Origin: CAYXTW01 sp964452645
Lineage (GTDB): Bacteria; Zixibacteria; MSB-5A5; GN15; PGXB01
DNA: 12,252 nucleotides
Assembly: GCA_964452645.1 (NCBI GenBank)
Contig: CAYVMO010000054.1
Span: 1-12,252 of the forward strand
Direction: 5' to 3'
Both the position numbers and the translations under genes were made by a program. Positions 1 through 7,510 of this stretch are shown here, in pieces. Positions within the stretch are counted from its first letter, which is position 1; every line of letters begins with the position of its first letter. Under the pieces are notes generated by a model. It made no database searches. It was not told where the DNA came from and was given only the letters and a program-made list of their open reading frames with translations.

Positions 1-1
1 G

Positions 2-1240
2 AATAGGAGTATTATAAGGATTACATCATTATTGACCGGCGCCTACGATCCGCGCATCACTCCGGATAATAAATATCTGATCTTTTCCGGTTTTCAGGAT
101 TTTTCTTTCCATATTTATCGAACGGAAATCGACGGCGGCGCACCTATGATGGCCAACGCCCCGCCTCCAGGTGAGCTGTTCTGGCGCCCGGGGAAACTGA
201 GTCAAAAACATTACCGCTCTTCGGTAAAATACAAAACCGAATATTCGTTCGACGTCGCCCAGTCGGCGATTTCTATCAATCCGGGCTACGGCACCCTGGG
301 CGGCTTTCAAATGGCCTTTTCAGACATGCTGGGAGATAATTCGATTTATTTTCTTTTGACCAACACCGCCGAAACCAGGAATGAATTCTTAACCAGCTTT
401 AATGTCGCGGTAACCTATGTGAATAAAAAGCGACGCATCAACTGGGGTGCCGGCATTTATCATTTGTACGACGAGTATTACAACGACTATGATAAGTACT
501 ACTATGAAAGGCAGGTCGGTGGTTTACTGCATGTCAATTATCCGCTGTCCAAATTCAATCGATTCGAGGCGGTGACGTTCATCAGATATTCGGACAAAGA
601 CCTCTGGCTGTTCGGTCGGCGTCGGCGAGCGACATTGATGACCAATTATCTGTCGTTTATCTCCGATAATTCAATATGGGATGTGTCCGGCCCGATTGAG
701 GGGCATAGGTACAATTTTACGGCAGGATATACGTCGCGGCTGGATAAAGGCCAGGAATACAACAGAATCGGTTATATGGATATCCGTCAATATTTCAGAT
801 TGGGTATGTATTCGGCTTTCGCAACCCGATTTTTTATTTACAGTTCCACCGGCTACGAACCGCAGAGAATTTATTTCGGGGGCAGCTGGTCGATGCGCGG
901 ATATGACCGCCGGAGATTCTATAACAGAAATATCGTCTTTTCCTCCAATGAATTACGCTTCCCGTTGATTGATAATTTGAATATAGGATTCCCGATCGGC
1001 GGTATCGGCTTCCAGGCGATCCGGGGCGCCATTTTTTTTGACGCCGGCTATATCACCGACGACGATTTTCACTTTTTCGATAAAATCTTTTTTGATAAGC
1101 TGCTGGGCTCATTCGGGACCGGTTTCCGTGTTTCTCTCGGACAGTTTATCGTGCTGAGGTTTGACTTCGCGCGCACGACCGATTTTAAAACCGTCGACCC
1201 GCATACTAATTTTGAATTCTTTTTCGGCTGGAATTTTTAA
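2..1240 (+). CDS. TolB-like propeller / Omp85-type outer-membrane barrel protein (5' end outside window)
   Basis: The reading frame is open from the first bases of the window, so the true start lies upstream; the TTG at 32 is only the first start-like codon in view. The first ~45 visible residues (DPRITPDNKYLIFSGF...HIYRTEIDGG) look like the last blade of a TolB/WD40-type beta-propeller. The rest is rich in alternating aromatic/polar strands typical of an outer-membrane barrel. An MRGYDRR motif at about residues 288-294 (counted from 32) matches the conserved RG(F/Y) of the Omp85/BamA loop 6, and the near-terminal LRFDFARTTD and final Phe fit the last strands and BAM recognition signal of the family. 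Known: Omp85 proteins insert or move proteins across the outer membrane. Inferred: a periplasmic propeller fused to a 16-strand barrel. The next gene starts on the base after its stop, indicating an operon. Substrate unknown. Confidence 0.82.
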   Translation, partial: NRSIIRITSLLTGAYDPRITPDNKYLIFSGFQDFSFHIYRTEIDGGAPMMANAPPPGELFWRPGKLSQKHYRSSVKYKTEYSFDVAQSAISINPGYGTLGGFQMAFSDMLGDNSIYFLLTNTAETRNEFLTSFNVAVTYVNKKRRINWGAGIYHLYDEYYNDYDKYYYERQVGGLLHVNYPLSKFNRFEAVTFIRYSDKDLWLFGRRRRATLMTNYLSFISDNSIWDVSGPIEGHRYNFTAGYTSRLDKGQEYNRIGYMDIRQYFRLGMYSAFATRFFIYSSTGYEPQRIYFGGSWSMRGYDRRRFYNRNIVFSSNELRFPLIDNLNIGFPIGGIGFQAIRGAIFFDAGYITDDDFHFFDKIFFDKLLGSFGTGFRVSLGQFIVLRFDFARTTDFKTVDPHTNFEFFFGWNF

Positions 1241-2368
1241 ATGAATTTCAGACTCATCATTTCCTCATTCCTGATTCTTGCACTGTTTTTGCCCGGGTGC
1301 TCCAGAAGATTCCATCTTGAGAGAGGTCAGGAATATCCGCCCTCTCCCTGGAATTTCGTCAGAAAAAATCCGCAGGCAGCAGCCTCGCTGAAATCCGATT
1401 TCAATGGTCAGTTAAATTTGAAATGGGAAAAAAAGGTCTCCGAAGGCCCCATCGGGCCGATAACCATCGCCGGGGGGAATCTCGTTTTTTGCGGCACAAA
1501 AGGACGTGTGAATTTTTATGATTTGAAAACCGGCCGTTATAATGGACGCTACAAGGCCAGGCGGGGTATACAAACCGGATTAACGACAATCGACTCGCTT
1601 ACTTATTTCGCGGTGGGACCGCGCCGGGATGAATTTATTTGCCTGAATCTTCATAATCAAAAAAAGGTCTGGAGCCGGAATTTAAAGGATGTTACCGGCG
1701 CGCCGATAATTATAGAAGATAGGTTGTTTGTCGGCTCGGCGACCGGTCGGATTTTTTGTCTGGACCGTTTCGGCGGCGAGATCCTCTGGAACGATTCGCT
1801 GAAGGCCAGGACCCTGGCCGGGCCGAGTGCGGATATGAAAACGGTATTTTTTCCGTTTGATGATGGCCGTATTCGGGGATATGACGCCCTGAAAGGAGAT
1901 CTGATTTTCGAAACGAATCTGAATCAGTCGCTGGTTTCCAGGGTAACGGTTGGAAATAATGTTTATGTCGCGGGGGCCGAGGGTGGCTTTTTTGCCATTG
2001 ACCGGCAAAGCGGTGAAACCATCTGGAAGAAGGAATTTCCATATCCCATCTGGACTTCGCCGGCGCTGGATGATGGTATTCTGTATGTTGGGGATAATGG
2101 CGGCAGCCTGCGGGCGATTAATGCCGCCGGAGGTGATGTCGTGTGGGAGTTCAAATCCAACGGCGTTATTTTATCCTCACCGGTCGTAGTCGGCGACTAT
2201 GTGCTTTTCGGTTCGCTTGACCGCTCTTTTTACTGCCTTGAAAAGAAGACCGGGAGAATGGTATCGAAAAGAGAATTCAAACGCGGTATTCGTTTTCCTG
2301 CCGTTGCCGATAACGGATTCATTTATGTGACAGCTGACGACGGCGCTATTCAATGTTTTGGTAATTGA
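1241..2368 (+). CDS. PQQ-type beta-propeller lipoprotein, BamB-like
   Basis: The 375-residue product begins with a lipoprotein signal: hydrophobic residues 4-16, then lipobox L-P-G-C with Cys20 as the lipidation site. The body contains repeated propeller blades of the PQQ/YVTN class, e.g. GRIFCLDRFGGEILW, FFAIDRQSGETIWKK, LRAINAAGGDVVWEF and FYCLEKKTGRMVSK, with the G-x-x-x-W blade ending characteristic of BamB and quinoprotein propellers. Length is close to BamB (~390). No PQQ-enzyme catalytic region is seen, so a structural or scaffolding role is likely. The ATG directly follows the TAA of the Omp85-type gene (TAA-ATG) with no Shine-Dalgarno, so translation is probably coupled. Known: BamB is an outer-membrane lipoprotein partner of BamA. 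Inferred: this protein assists the neighbouring barrel protein; true orthology to BamB is not established. Confidence 0.82.
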   Translation: MNFRLIISSFLILALFLPGCSRRFHLERGQEYPPSPWNFVRKNPQAAASLKSDFNGQLNLKWEKKVSEGPIGPITIAGGNLVFCGTKGRVNFYDLKTGRYNGRYKARRGIQTGLTTIDSLTYFAVGPRRDEFICLNLHNQKKVWSRNLKDVTGAPIIIEDRLFVGSATGRIFCLDRFGGEILWNDSLKARTLAGPSADMKTVFFPFDDGRIRGYDALKGDLIFETNLNQSLVSRVTVGNNVYVAGAEGGFFAIDRQSGETIWKKEFPYPIWTSPALDDGILYVGDNGGSLRAINAAGGDVVWEFKSNGVILSSPVVVGDYVLFGSLDRSFYCLEKKTGRMVSKREFKRGIRFPAVADNGFIYVTADDGAIQCFGN

Positions 2369-4596
2369 TTGTGAAAAAAAGCAATTACACCGAAAAAGAT
2401 CTGAATACCAATTTAAGTGAATTGGCCCACGAGACTTTGCGCGAGTTGTTTATCGCGGCGAAAAAAGTCTCCGTTTACTCAAGCTCGCATCCTCTCTCAC
2501 GTAAAGCCATCGGCGGGCCGTTTATGTTGATGGATAAGATCTTTGATTTCAAAAAATATTTCAACGTGCATATTTCATCGGGACATCTGTACCTTCTTAA
2601 TATTAGAGTAAAACAGTCGACTTTTGCCGAACAGATAATGGACTTTATGCAGATCCTGGATATTAATGATATTCTTTTCGAAGCGGGAATGACCGCCGAC
2701 CAGCTGGCCATGTTTTTGGATCGCTTTGTCAAGAGACTCCCAGCCACCGATTATCAGAACCTGATGACGACCCATCTGGCTAAAAATAAAATAGACACCA
2801 TTCACATCAACTCCGAGACTGGCTTCAGGCTGTTTGAAAATGGACGCCGATTCCGCGCCGAATTAATCGCTGATTTTTCGCTGCGTAGTATTGTCAGCCA
2901 GTCATTCAGCGATGATCTGGAAAACCTGTCGAATCTGCTGGCCGACGAATATCTCCCGGTCGACGAATTTATCGCTCGCCATAAGATCGACTATTACTAT
3001 GATTTGGTGGCATACCTGATTCCCGAAATAATATCGTCGATGAAAGCCGGGGATATTCTCGGACTGCTGTCGAAGCGGGTGGCCGATTCCCTGGGCAAGG
3101 TGAGTAACACCGATTCCCCGGAACGAGTCGAATTGAATGAACTCAAGAATTTGATTACGGCCTTAAATTATCATGCGGAGAGGGAAGATATTATCGCGAA
3201 ATTAGGCGATGTTTTTGTAGAGTATAATATATCAAAAGAAATTTTGACTTTGCTGCTTCCGGAACCGAGCGTGATTAAGATTGAATCGTCCGAAGAAATC
3301 GATCAATTTCTATATGCTACTTTTAACAAGCTATTGCCGGGACATAAGATTGAGGATTTTCCGGATCTCTTCGGTCGGCTGTTGCGTACCGGTCAACAGG
3401 CGAAAGCCAGATCGGTCGTCAATATTTTGATTAACCATCTGGCCGGTTCCGATCTTGACCTGCGCGAGAAAGCGCTAATCCTTCTTAGATCGGTTCTGGC
3501 TACCTATAAAAGGGCGACGGCCGATTTTCTCGGATTGCATATCATTGATAAGCTGGACGAGTACATTTCCGAAGGGAACGAGACTTTCGAATTTTCCGAT
3601 ATGATCTGGGAATTCGCCCAAATTACGCTGTCCGGCAGAGATTACAAATCTCTCTCGGCGATATGTGATATTCTCCAGAAAAAACGATCCTGCGAAAACG
3701 GAATCTGGAGTTTCGACTCGCTGGCCGCCAAAAAATCTATCGAGGAATTGAATCGCCGGGAAGTCATAGCTCAATTGGTTCTTGACCTTATCAGCGATCC
3801 CCATGAAAATGTCCAATATATAAAGAATATTTTAATCACTATCGGCTCGGAGAATGCCGCTCTGGCGTTATCGAATATAATTTCGCACGAATCGCGCCAG
3901 GTCAGGCAACATGTCCTGAAAATCCTTTCGGAAATGGGCAAGTCCGCTTTGAATGTTTTCTCGGAAGTGATGAAATATGATTCTTATTTCGAGCGGGAAG
4001 AAGGCAAGCGCGAGTTGCCGGATGAAAAATGGTACATTGTCCGAAATTCGATTTTCGTCCTGAAGTCATTACAGGATCCCGATGCCTGCCGCGCACTCGA
4101 AATAAGAATTAATGATCCGGACACGAGGGTGCGACGCGATATTAGCGGAGCACTGGAAAAAATCGGCGGTGAAAAGGCAGCCGATATCCTGATGATTATG
4201 GCCGATGATCACGATCGGGAAATAAGACAGGCGGCAATCATTGCGGTCGGTTTTGTCAGCACCTCAGACAGCGTTCCCGAACTTATCAGTCTGGCGCGCA
4301 AGCGACCATCCGAAATCGTCGATATAATAACGGCGCTGGGTAAATTGGGTGGGCAGGACGCGAAAAACTTCCTGTCGGAGTTGCTGACGGATAAAAAATT
4401 AATATCACAGTTTACATCGGCGTATTCTTCAAAAGACGAAGTGAAAGTGGCTGCTATCAAAGCCCTGGGGCGTATCGGAGATTCCGATTCAATCAAAAAA
4501 ATCAAAGAATTCGATAAATCCTTATCCGGAACACAGAAAATCTTTTTTGGCGGCTCGAAAATCAATAAGACCATTCAGGACATTCTGAATAAGTAG
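2365..4596 (+). CDS. Large HEAT-repeat protein with N-terminal domain like those of HD-GYP-associated proteins
   Basis: Predicted 743 residues from a TTG start overlapping the upstream stop (TTGA). A GTG at 2371 would give 741 residues and is equally possible; neither has a strong ribosome site, so coupling to the lipoprotein gene is likely. No signal peptide or membrane segment is visible, so the protein is probably cytoplasmic. Residues ~15-175 (YSSSHPLSRKAI... ILFEAGMTADQLAMFLDRF ... IDTIHI) resemble an unnamed helical domain I associate with deltaproteobacterial HEAT and HD-GYP proteins: a HP motif early, a 'gi..i.F..G.t..el..fl' stretch, then a closing 'I..I.i'. The middle is helical and unassigned. 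Residues ~490-735 hold at least five HEAT/PBS-lyase-like repeats (e.g. DPDTRVRRDISGALEKIG, HDREIRQAAIIAVGFV, KDEVKVAAIKALGRIGD). HEAT arrays are protein-binding scaffolds; the partner is unknown. The operon position beside envelope genes is the only hint of role. Confidence 0.75.
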   Translation: MIVKKSNYTEKDLNTNLSELAHETLRELFIAAKKVSVYSSSHPLSRKAIGGPFMLMDKIFDFKKYFNVHISSGHLYLLNIRVKQSTFAEQIMDFMQILDINDILFEAGMTADQLAMFLDRFVKRLPATDYQNLMTTHLAKNKIDTIHINSETGFRLFENGRRFRAELIADFSLRSIVSQSFSDDLENLSNLLADEYLPVDEFIARHKIDYYYDLVAYLIPEIISSMKAGDILGLLSKRVADSLGKVSNTDSPERVELNELKNLITALNYHAEREDIIAKLGDVFVEYNISKEILTLLLPEPSVIKIESSEEIDQFLYATFNKLLPGHKIEDFPDLFGRLLRTGQQAKARSVVNILINHLAGSDLDLREKALILLRSVLATYKRATADFLGLHIIDKLDEYISEGNETFEFSDMIWEFAQITLSGRDYKSLSAICDILQKKRSCENGIWSFDSLAAKKSIEELNRREVIAQLVLDLISDPHENVQYIKNILITIGSENAALALSNIISHESRQVRQHVLKILSEMGKSALNVFSEVMKYDSYFEREEGKRELPDEKWYIVRNSIFVLKSLQDPDACRALEIRINDPDTRVRRDISGALEKIGGEKAADILMIMADDHDREIRQAAIIAVGFVSTSDSVPELISLARKRPSEIVDIITALGKLGGQDAKNFLSELLTDKKLISQFTSAYSSKDEVKVAAIKALGRIGDSDSIKKIKEFDKSLSGTQKIFFGGSKINKTIQDILNK

Positions 4597-4615
4597 CCAT
4601 TTTAACTGCCGGATT

Positions 4616-4682
4616 TGACACCATGAATGTCATATCGTCAGATGAAATGTCATAACGGCATCATATAAATGCCATAATGACA
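4616..4682 (+). promoter_or_regulatory. Two dyad-symmetric sites upstream of hsp20 (possible activator-binding region)
   Basis: The sequence shows TGACA-N7-TGTCA at 4616-4632 and, at 4648-4682, a 35-base near-palindrome TGTCAT-aac-GGCAT-N7-ATGCC-ata-ATGACA. Equivalently, AATGTCATA occurs at 4626 and 4646 and AATGCCATA at 4668, spaced 20 and 22 bases (about two helical turns). No T-run follows, so this is not a normal terminator for the HEAT gene. The distance (about 90-155 bases before the predicted start at ~4773) is what is expected for enhancer sites of a sigma-54 activator; that reading is inference. Confidence 0.5.
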
Positions 4683-4746
4683 GTGATGATTTGTGACTCT
4701 TTCCTAAATAATTGTTATTCTATTGCTAATCTTCGACTTACGGTTT

Positions 4747-4764
4747 TTGGCACGCCGGTTGTTT
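4747..4764 (+). promoter_or_regulatory. Sigma-54-like -24/-12 promoter for hsp20
   Basis: TTGGCACG-CCGG-TTGTTT matches the consensus TTGGCACG-N4-TTGCW except for one base: the -12 GC reads GT. The -24 GG (4749-4750) and the -12 G (4761) are separated by exactly ten bases, the required spacing. Predicted transcription start ~4773, giving a ~45-base leader with the strong ribosome site of hsp20. In E. coli, ibpB is reported to have a sigma-54 promoter, so a heat-shock role is plausible. No CIRCE (TTAGCACTC-N9-GAGTGCTAA) and no convincing sigma-32 element were seen here. Confidence 0.5.
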
Positions 4765-4817
4765 GAATATTCAGTTGAGAGTGAAAAAAGAAAACCAAAA
4801 TAAAGGAGGTAATTAAA

Positions 4818-5261
4818 ATGACACTCGTACGTTACAACCCGAACAGACTCTGGGGCGGTCTGACAAGAGATATCGATTCCGTTTTCGATTCGTTCTTTAA
4901 GGCCCCGGTATTCAGGTCCAGCGGTGATTTTGATTTTATGCCGCGTGTCGACATTGTCGACGACAAAGACACGGTTAAAATCAATGTCGAGCTGCCCGGA
5001 ATGAAAAAGGATGATATCAAGGTCACGGTTGACGAGAACGTCCTGACGATTAGCGGCGAGCGCAAGCAAGAGTCCGAGGAGAAGGATAAGAATTATGTCC
5101 GCTGTGAGCGCTGTTATGGTTCTTTCTCCCGTTCTTTCACGCTGCCCGACGACGTCAACAGCGAGAAGATCAAGGCTGACTACAAAGATGGTATTCTCAT
5201 GGTTGGTTTGACCAAGATAGAAAAACCGAAACCGAAAGAGATTACGGTCGAAGTCAAGTAA
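4818..5261 (+). CDS. Small heat-shock protein, Hsp20 / alpha-crystallin family
   Basis: 147 residues, normal for bacterial Hsp20. Start chosen by a strong Shine-Dalgarno AAAGGAGGT at 4802-4810, seven bases before ATG. The N-terminus (RYNPNRLWGGLTRDIDSVFDSFF) is the usual short variable arm. The alpha-crystallin domain runs from ~40 to ~135 (FMPRVDIVDDKDTVKI ... VELPGMKKDDIKV ... LTISGER ... YGSFSRSFTLPDDV ... ADYKDGILMVGLTK), and the tail carries PKEITVEV, close to the C-terminal I-x-I/V docking motif. These proteins form oligomers that hold unfolding proteins for DnaK/DnaJ without using ATP. Oddity: where many relatives have RSERRYGSF, this protein reads RCERCYGSF, creating a C-x-x-C pair (Cys96, Cys99). 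An intrinsic terminator follows the gene, then dnaK. Family call is secure; orthology to a particular IbpA is not claimed. Confidence 0.95.
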   Translation: MTLVRYNPNRLWGGLTRDIDSVFDSFFKAPVFRSSGDFDFMPRVDIVDDKDTVKINVELPGMKKDDIKVTVDENVLTISGERKQESEEKDKNYVRCERCYGSFSRSFTLPDDVNSEKIKADYKDGILMVGLTKIEKPKPKEITVEVK

Positions 5262-5292
5262 TCCGTGGTCTGATAGAAAGTGATATCTGAAC

Positions 5293-5322
5293 GCGGGCGG
5301 GCGAATGGCCGCCCGCTTTTTT
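5293..5322 (+). terminator. Rho-independent terminator/attenuator between hsp20 and dnaK
   Basis: A perfect 8-bp GC stem GCGGGCGG (5293-5300) / CCGCCCGC (5309-5316) with an 8-base loop is followed directly by six T residues (5317-5322). It lies 32 bases after the hsp20 stop and ends 30 bases before the dnaK start. Confidence 0.88.
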
Positions 5323-5352
5323 CAGGGTTGCTTTCGGAAAGGAGACAATAAA

Positions 5353-7272
5353 ATGAGTAAAATAATAGGCATAGACCTTGGGACAACCAACTCGGTCGTG
5401 GCAGTCATCGAGGGCAAAGACCCGGTCGTTATTACCAATTCCGAAGGGGGACGGACGACACCCTCGGTTGTAGCCATTGATAAGAACGGTGAGAGGCTCA
5501 GCGGCCAAATAGCCAAACGCCAGGCGGTGACCAATCCGCTTAACACGATTTTTTCGATCAAGCGTCTCATGGGGCGTCGGTTCGACGAAATCAAGGACGA
5601 GGCCGCCAATTACCCGTACAAAATCAGGTCTAACGAAAAGGGTGATGCCGTTGTCGAGATGAATGGTAAAACCTTTGCCCCGCCCGAAATTTCGGCGATG
5701 GTGTTAAGTAAAATGAAGAAGACGGCCGAGGACTATCTTGGTCAGAAAATAACCGAGGCGGTCATTACCGTCCCCGCATATTTTAACGACCGCCAGCGCC
5801 AAGCTACTAAAGACGCCGGCCGTATTGCCGGATTAAACGTGAAAAGGATTATCAACGAGCCGACTGCGGCTGCCTTGGCCTATGGTCTGGATAAGAAAAA
5901 AACCGGTAAGATTGCGATTTACGATTTGGGTGGCGGCACGTTCGATATTTCGATCCTTGAATTATCCGACGGTGTCTTCGAGGTTCTTTCAACCAATGGT
6001 GATACTCACCTTGGCGGCGATGATTTCGATAAAAGAATTATCGATTGGCTGGTGGCTGAATTCAAGAAATCGGACGGTATCGATTTATCCAAAGATAACA
6101 TGGCGCTTCAGAGACTTAAGGAAACGGCCGAAAAGGCCAAAATGGAATTGTCGTCGACAATGGAGACGACAATTAATCTTCCTTTTATCACGGCCGACAG
6201 CAACGGGCCGAAGCATCTGAATATGAACCTGTCGCGTGCGAAATACGAACAACTGGTTGATGATCTACTCGATCGAACAATTGAACCATGTCGCAAAGCG
6301 ATTGATGATGCTAAAGTCAAATTCTCGGAGATCGATGATGTCGTCCTGGTCGGCGGCATGACACGGATGCCGAAAGTGGTCAGTATCGTAAAGAAACTTT
6401 TCGGCAGGGAACCGAACAGGAATGTCAATCCCGACGAAGTGGTCGCCGTCGGAGCGGCCATCCAGGGTGGCGTTTTGGCCGGTGATGTCAAAGATGTTCT
6501 GCTTCTTGATGTCACGCCGCTGTCGCTGGGAATTGAAACTCTCGGCGGTGTTACGACACGCTTGATTGAGCGTAATACGACGATTCCGACCAAAAAGTCG
6601 CAAATATTCTCGACTGCGGCCGATAATCAAACGGCAGTCGATGTGCATGTCCTTCAGGGCGAACGCGAGATGGCGATCGATAATAAAACAATCGGCAAGT
6701 TCATTCTTGATGGTATTCCGCCCGCTCCGCGCGGTCTGCCACAGATTGAAGTTACCTTCGATATCGATGCTAACGGAATTCTGAATGTCACCGCCAAAGA
6801 TATGGCGACCGGCAAATCGCAGAATGTGAAAATCGAGGCTTCATCCGGATTGAATGAGCGGGAAATCGAAAAGATGGTTAATGATGCCAAAGCGCACGAA
6901 AGCGAAGATAAAGAGAAGCGCAAGAAAATTGACATCAAAAACAATGCCGACGCCCTTGTGTTCCAGACGGAGAAGAATCTGAAAGAGTACGGTGACAAAC
7001 TTGATGCCGACAATAAGGCCAAAATCGAAGCGGCTGTAAGCCGTGTGAAAGAGGCTATTAAATCCGATAATATTCCGGAGATTGAATCGGCGACCGAAGC
7101 CCTTAATCAGGTGTGGCAGACGGCGGCTTCTGCGATGTACCAACAAGCGTCAGCAGGCGCCAATCCGAATCCAAACGCGAATATGAATCAGGGTACTCAG
7201 TCAAGCGGTGATTCCAATTCCGGCGATAGTACCGTCGATGCCGACTTCGAAGTCGTCGACGACAACAAGTAA
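5353..7272 (+). CDS. dnaK: Molecular chaperone DnaK (Hsp70)
   Basis: 639 residues. ATG at 5353 is chosen because AAAGGAG (5338-5344) sits eight bases upstream and the protein then begins MSKIIGIDLGTTNSVVAVIEG, the family N-terminus; an in-frame ATG at 5305 lies inside the terminator loop. ATPase domain 1-380: phosphate-1 motif GIDLGTTNS (6-14), VPAYFNDRQRQATKDAG, NEPTAAALAYG, phosphate-2 DLGGGTFDIS, LGGDDFD, and VLVGGMTRMPKV. The interdomain linker DVLLLD is at ~381-386, followed by the substrate-binding domain (TPLSLGIETLGG, ... GIPPAPRGLPQIEVTFDIDANGILNV) and the helical lid. The Gly/Asn/Ser-rich tail ends DADFEVVDDNK, as in bacterial DnaK. It refolds proteins in the cytoplasm with DnaJ and GrpE. 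dnaJ lies 238 bases downstream; grpE is not here. Only 30 bases separate it from the upstream terminator, so expression needs read-through or a promoter inside hsp20. Confidence 0.98.
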   Translation: MSKIIGIDLGTTNSVVAVIEGKDPVVITNSEGGRTTPSVVAIDKNGERLSGQIAKRQAVTNPLNTIFSIKRLMGRRFDEIKDEAANYPYKIRSNEKGDAVVEMNGKTFAPPEISAMVLSKMKKTAEDYLGQKITEAVITVPAYFNDRQRQATKDAGRIAGLNVKRIINEPTAAALAYGLDKKKTGKIAIYDLGGGTFDISILELSDGVFEVLSTNGDTHLGGDDFDKRIIDWLVAEFKKSDGIDLSKDNMALQRLKETAEKAKMELSSTMETTINLPFITADSNGPKHLNMNLSRAKYEQLVDDLLDRTIEPCRKAIDDAKVKFSEIDDVVLVGGMTRMPKVVSIVKKLFGREPNRNVNPDEVVAVGAAIQGGVLAGDVKDVLLLDVTPLSLGIETLGGVTTRLIERNTTIPTKKSQIFSTAADNQTAVDVHVLQGEREMAIDNKTIGKFILDGIPPAPRGLPQIEVTFDIDANGILNVTAKDMATGKSQNVKIEASSGLNEREIEKMVNDAKAHESEDKEKRKKIDIKNNADALVFQTEKNLKEYGDKLDADNKAKIEAAVSRVKEAIKSDNIPEIESATEALNQVWQTAASAMYQQASAGANPNPNANMNQGTQSSGDSNSGDSTVDADFEVVDDNK

Positions 7273-7290
7273 CATTTGTGGATTTATCCG

Positions 7291-7343
7291 TCATTGCGAG
7301 CCTTGGAAGGAAATTTATATTTCCTTCCAAGGCGTGGCAATCT
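7291..7343. repeat. Long palindromic repeat of the CATTGCGAG...GGCAATCT type
   Basis: A perfect 15-bp inverted repeat (7300-7314 with 7319-7333, loop TTAT) is flanked by a second inverted pair ATTGC (7293-7297) / GCAAT (7337-7341). The outer words TCATTGCGAG and GTGGCAATCT match, from memory, a palindromic repeat family dispersed in many bacterial genomes. It lies 18 bases after the dnaK stop and could stabilise or end that transcript, but it has no T-run. Confidence 0.75.
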
Positions 7344-7419
7344 ATTCGATAGAAAATGCGATTACGGTCATATGATAGATTACATAGGACTAAGGGGAGA
7401 AAGACATTGGGAAATAATC

Positions 7420-7443
7420 AAGGGCTCAGGGAATTGACCCCTT
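7420..7443. repeat. Imperfect hairpin in the dnaK-dnaJ gap
   Basis: AAGGG-c-TCA (7420-7428) pairs with TGA-c-CCCTT (7435-7443) with a single C-C mismatch and a six-base loop GGGAAT. No T-run follows. The gap 7273-7510 otherwise holds only the large palindrome and the dnaJ -10 box; no gene is seen in it. Confidence 0.5.
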
Positions 7444-7477
7444 AAATTTGGGAGGCATGATTGGCATAGAAATGTTG

Positions 7478-7483
7478 TATAAT
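7478..7483 (+). promoter_or_regulatory. Consensus -10 box before dnaJ
   Basis: A perfect TATAAT at 7478-7483 lies 27 bases before the dnaJ ATG. No good -35 was found at 16-18 bases upstream (GCATGA and neighbours), so this would be activator-dependent or weak. The predicted start ~7490 leaves a ~20-base leader with no clear Shine-Dalgarno. Confidence 0.4.
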
Positions 7484-7510
7484 GAGGGAAGGTTTGTATA
7501 TTGAATCTAT

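Noticed and set aside
4615..4643. TTGACA as the -35 of a sigma-70 promoter for hsp20
   Set aside because: At 17 bases the -10 would read TCAGAT (3/6 match), and TTGACA is part of the TGACA-N7-TGTCA dyad; the sigma-54-like element nearer the gene is a better fit.
5305..5352. Upstream in-frame ATG giving DnaK 16 extra residues
   Set aside because: It lies in the loop of the terminator, has no ribosome site, and the family N-terminus starts exactly at the ATG at 5353 behind AAAGGAG.
4597..5352. CIRCE/HrcA control of the chaperone genes
   Set aside because: No TTAGCACTC-N9-GAGTGCTAA element was found upstream of hsp20 or dnaK, and hrcA is not in the window.
7461..7478. TTGGCAT...TTGT before dnaJ as a second sigma-54 promoter
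   Set aside because: The gap between the GG and the downstream TTG element is two bases too long for a -24/-12 promoter; the TATAAT next to it is a simpler reading.
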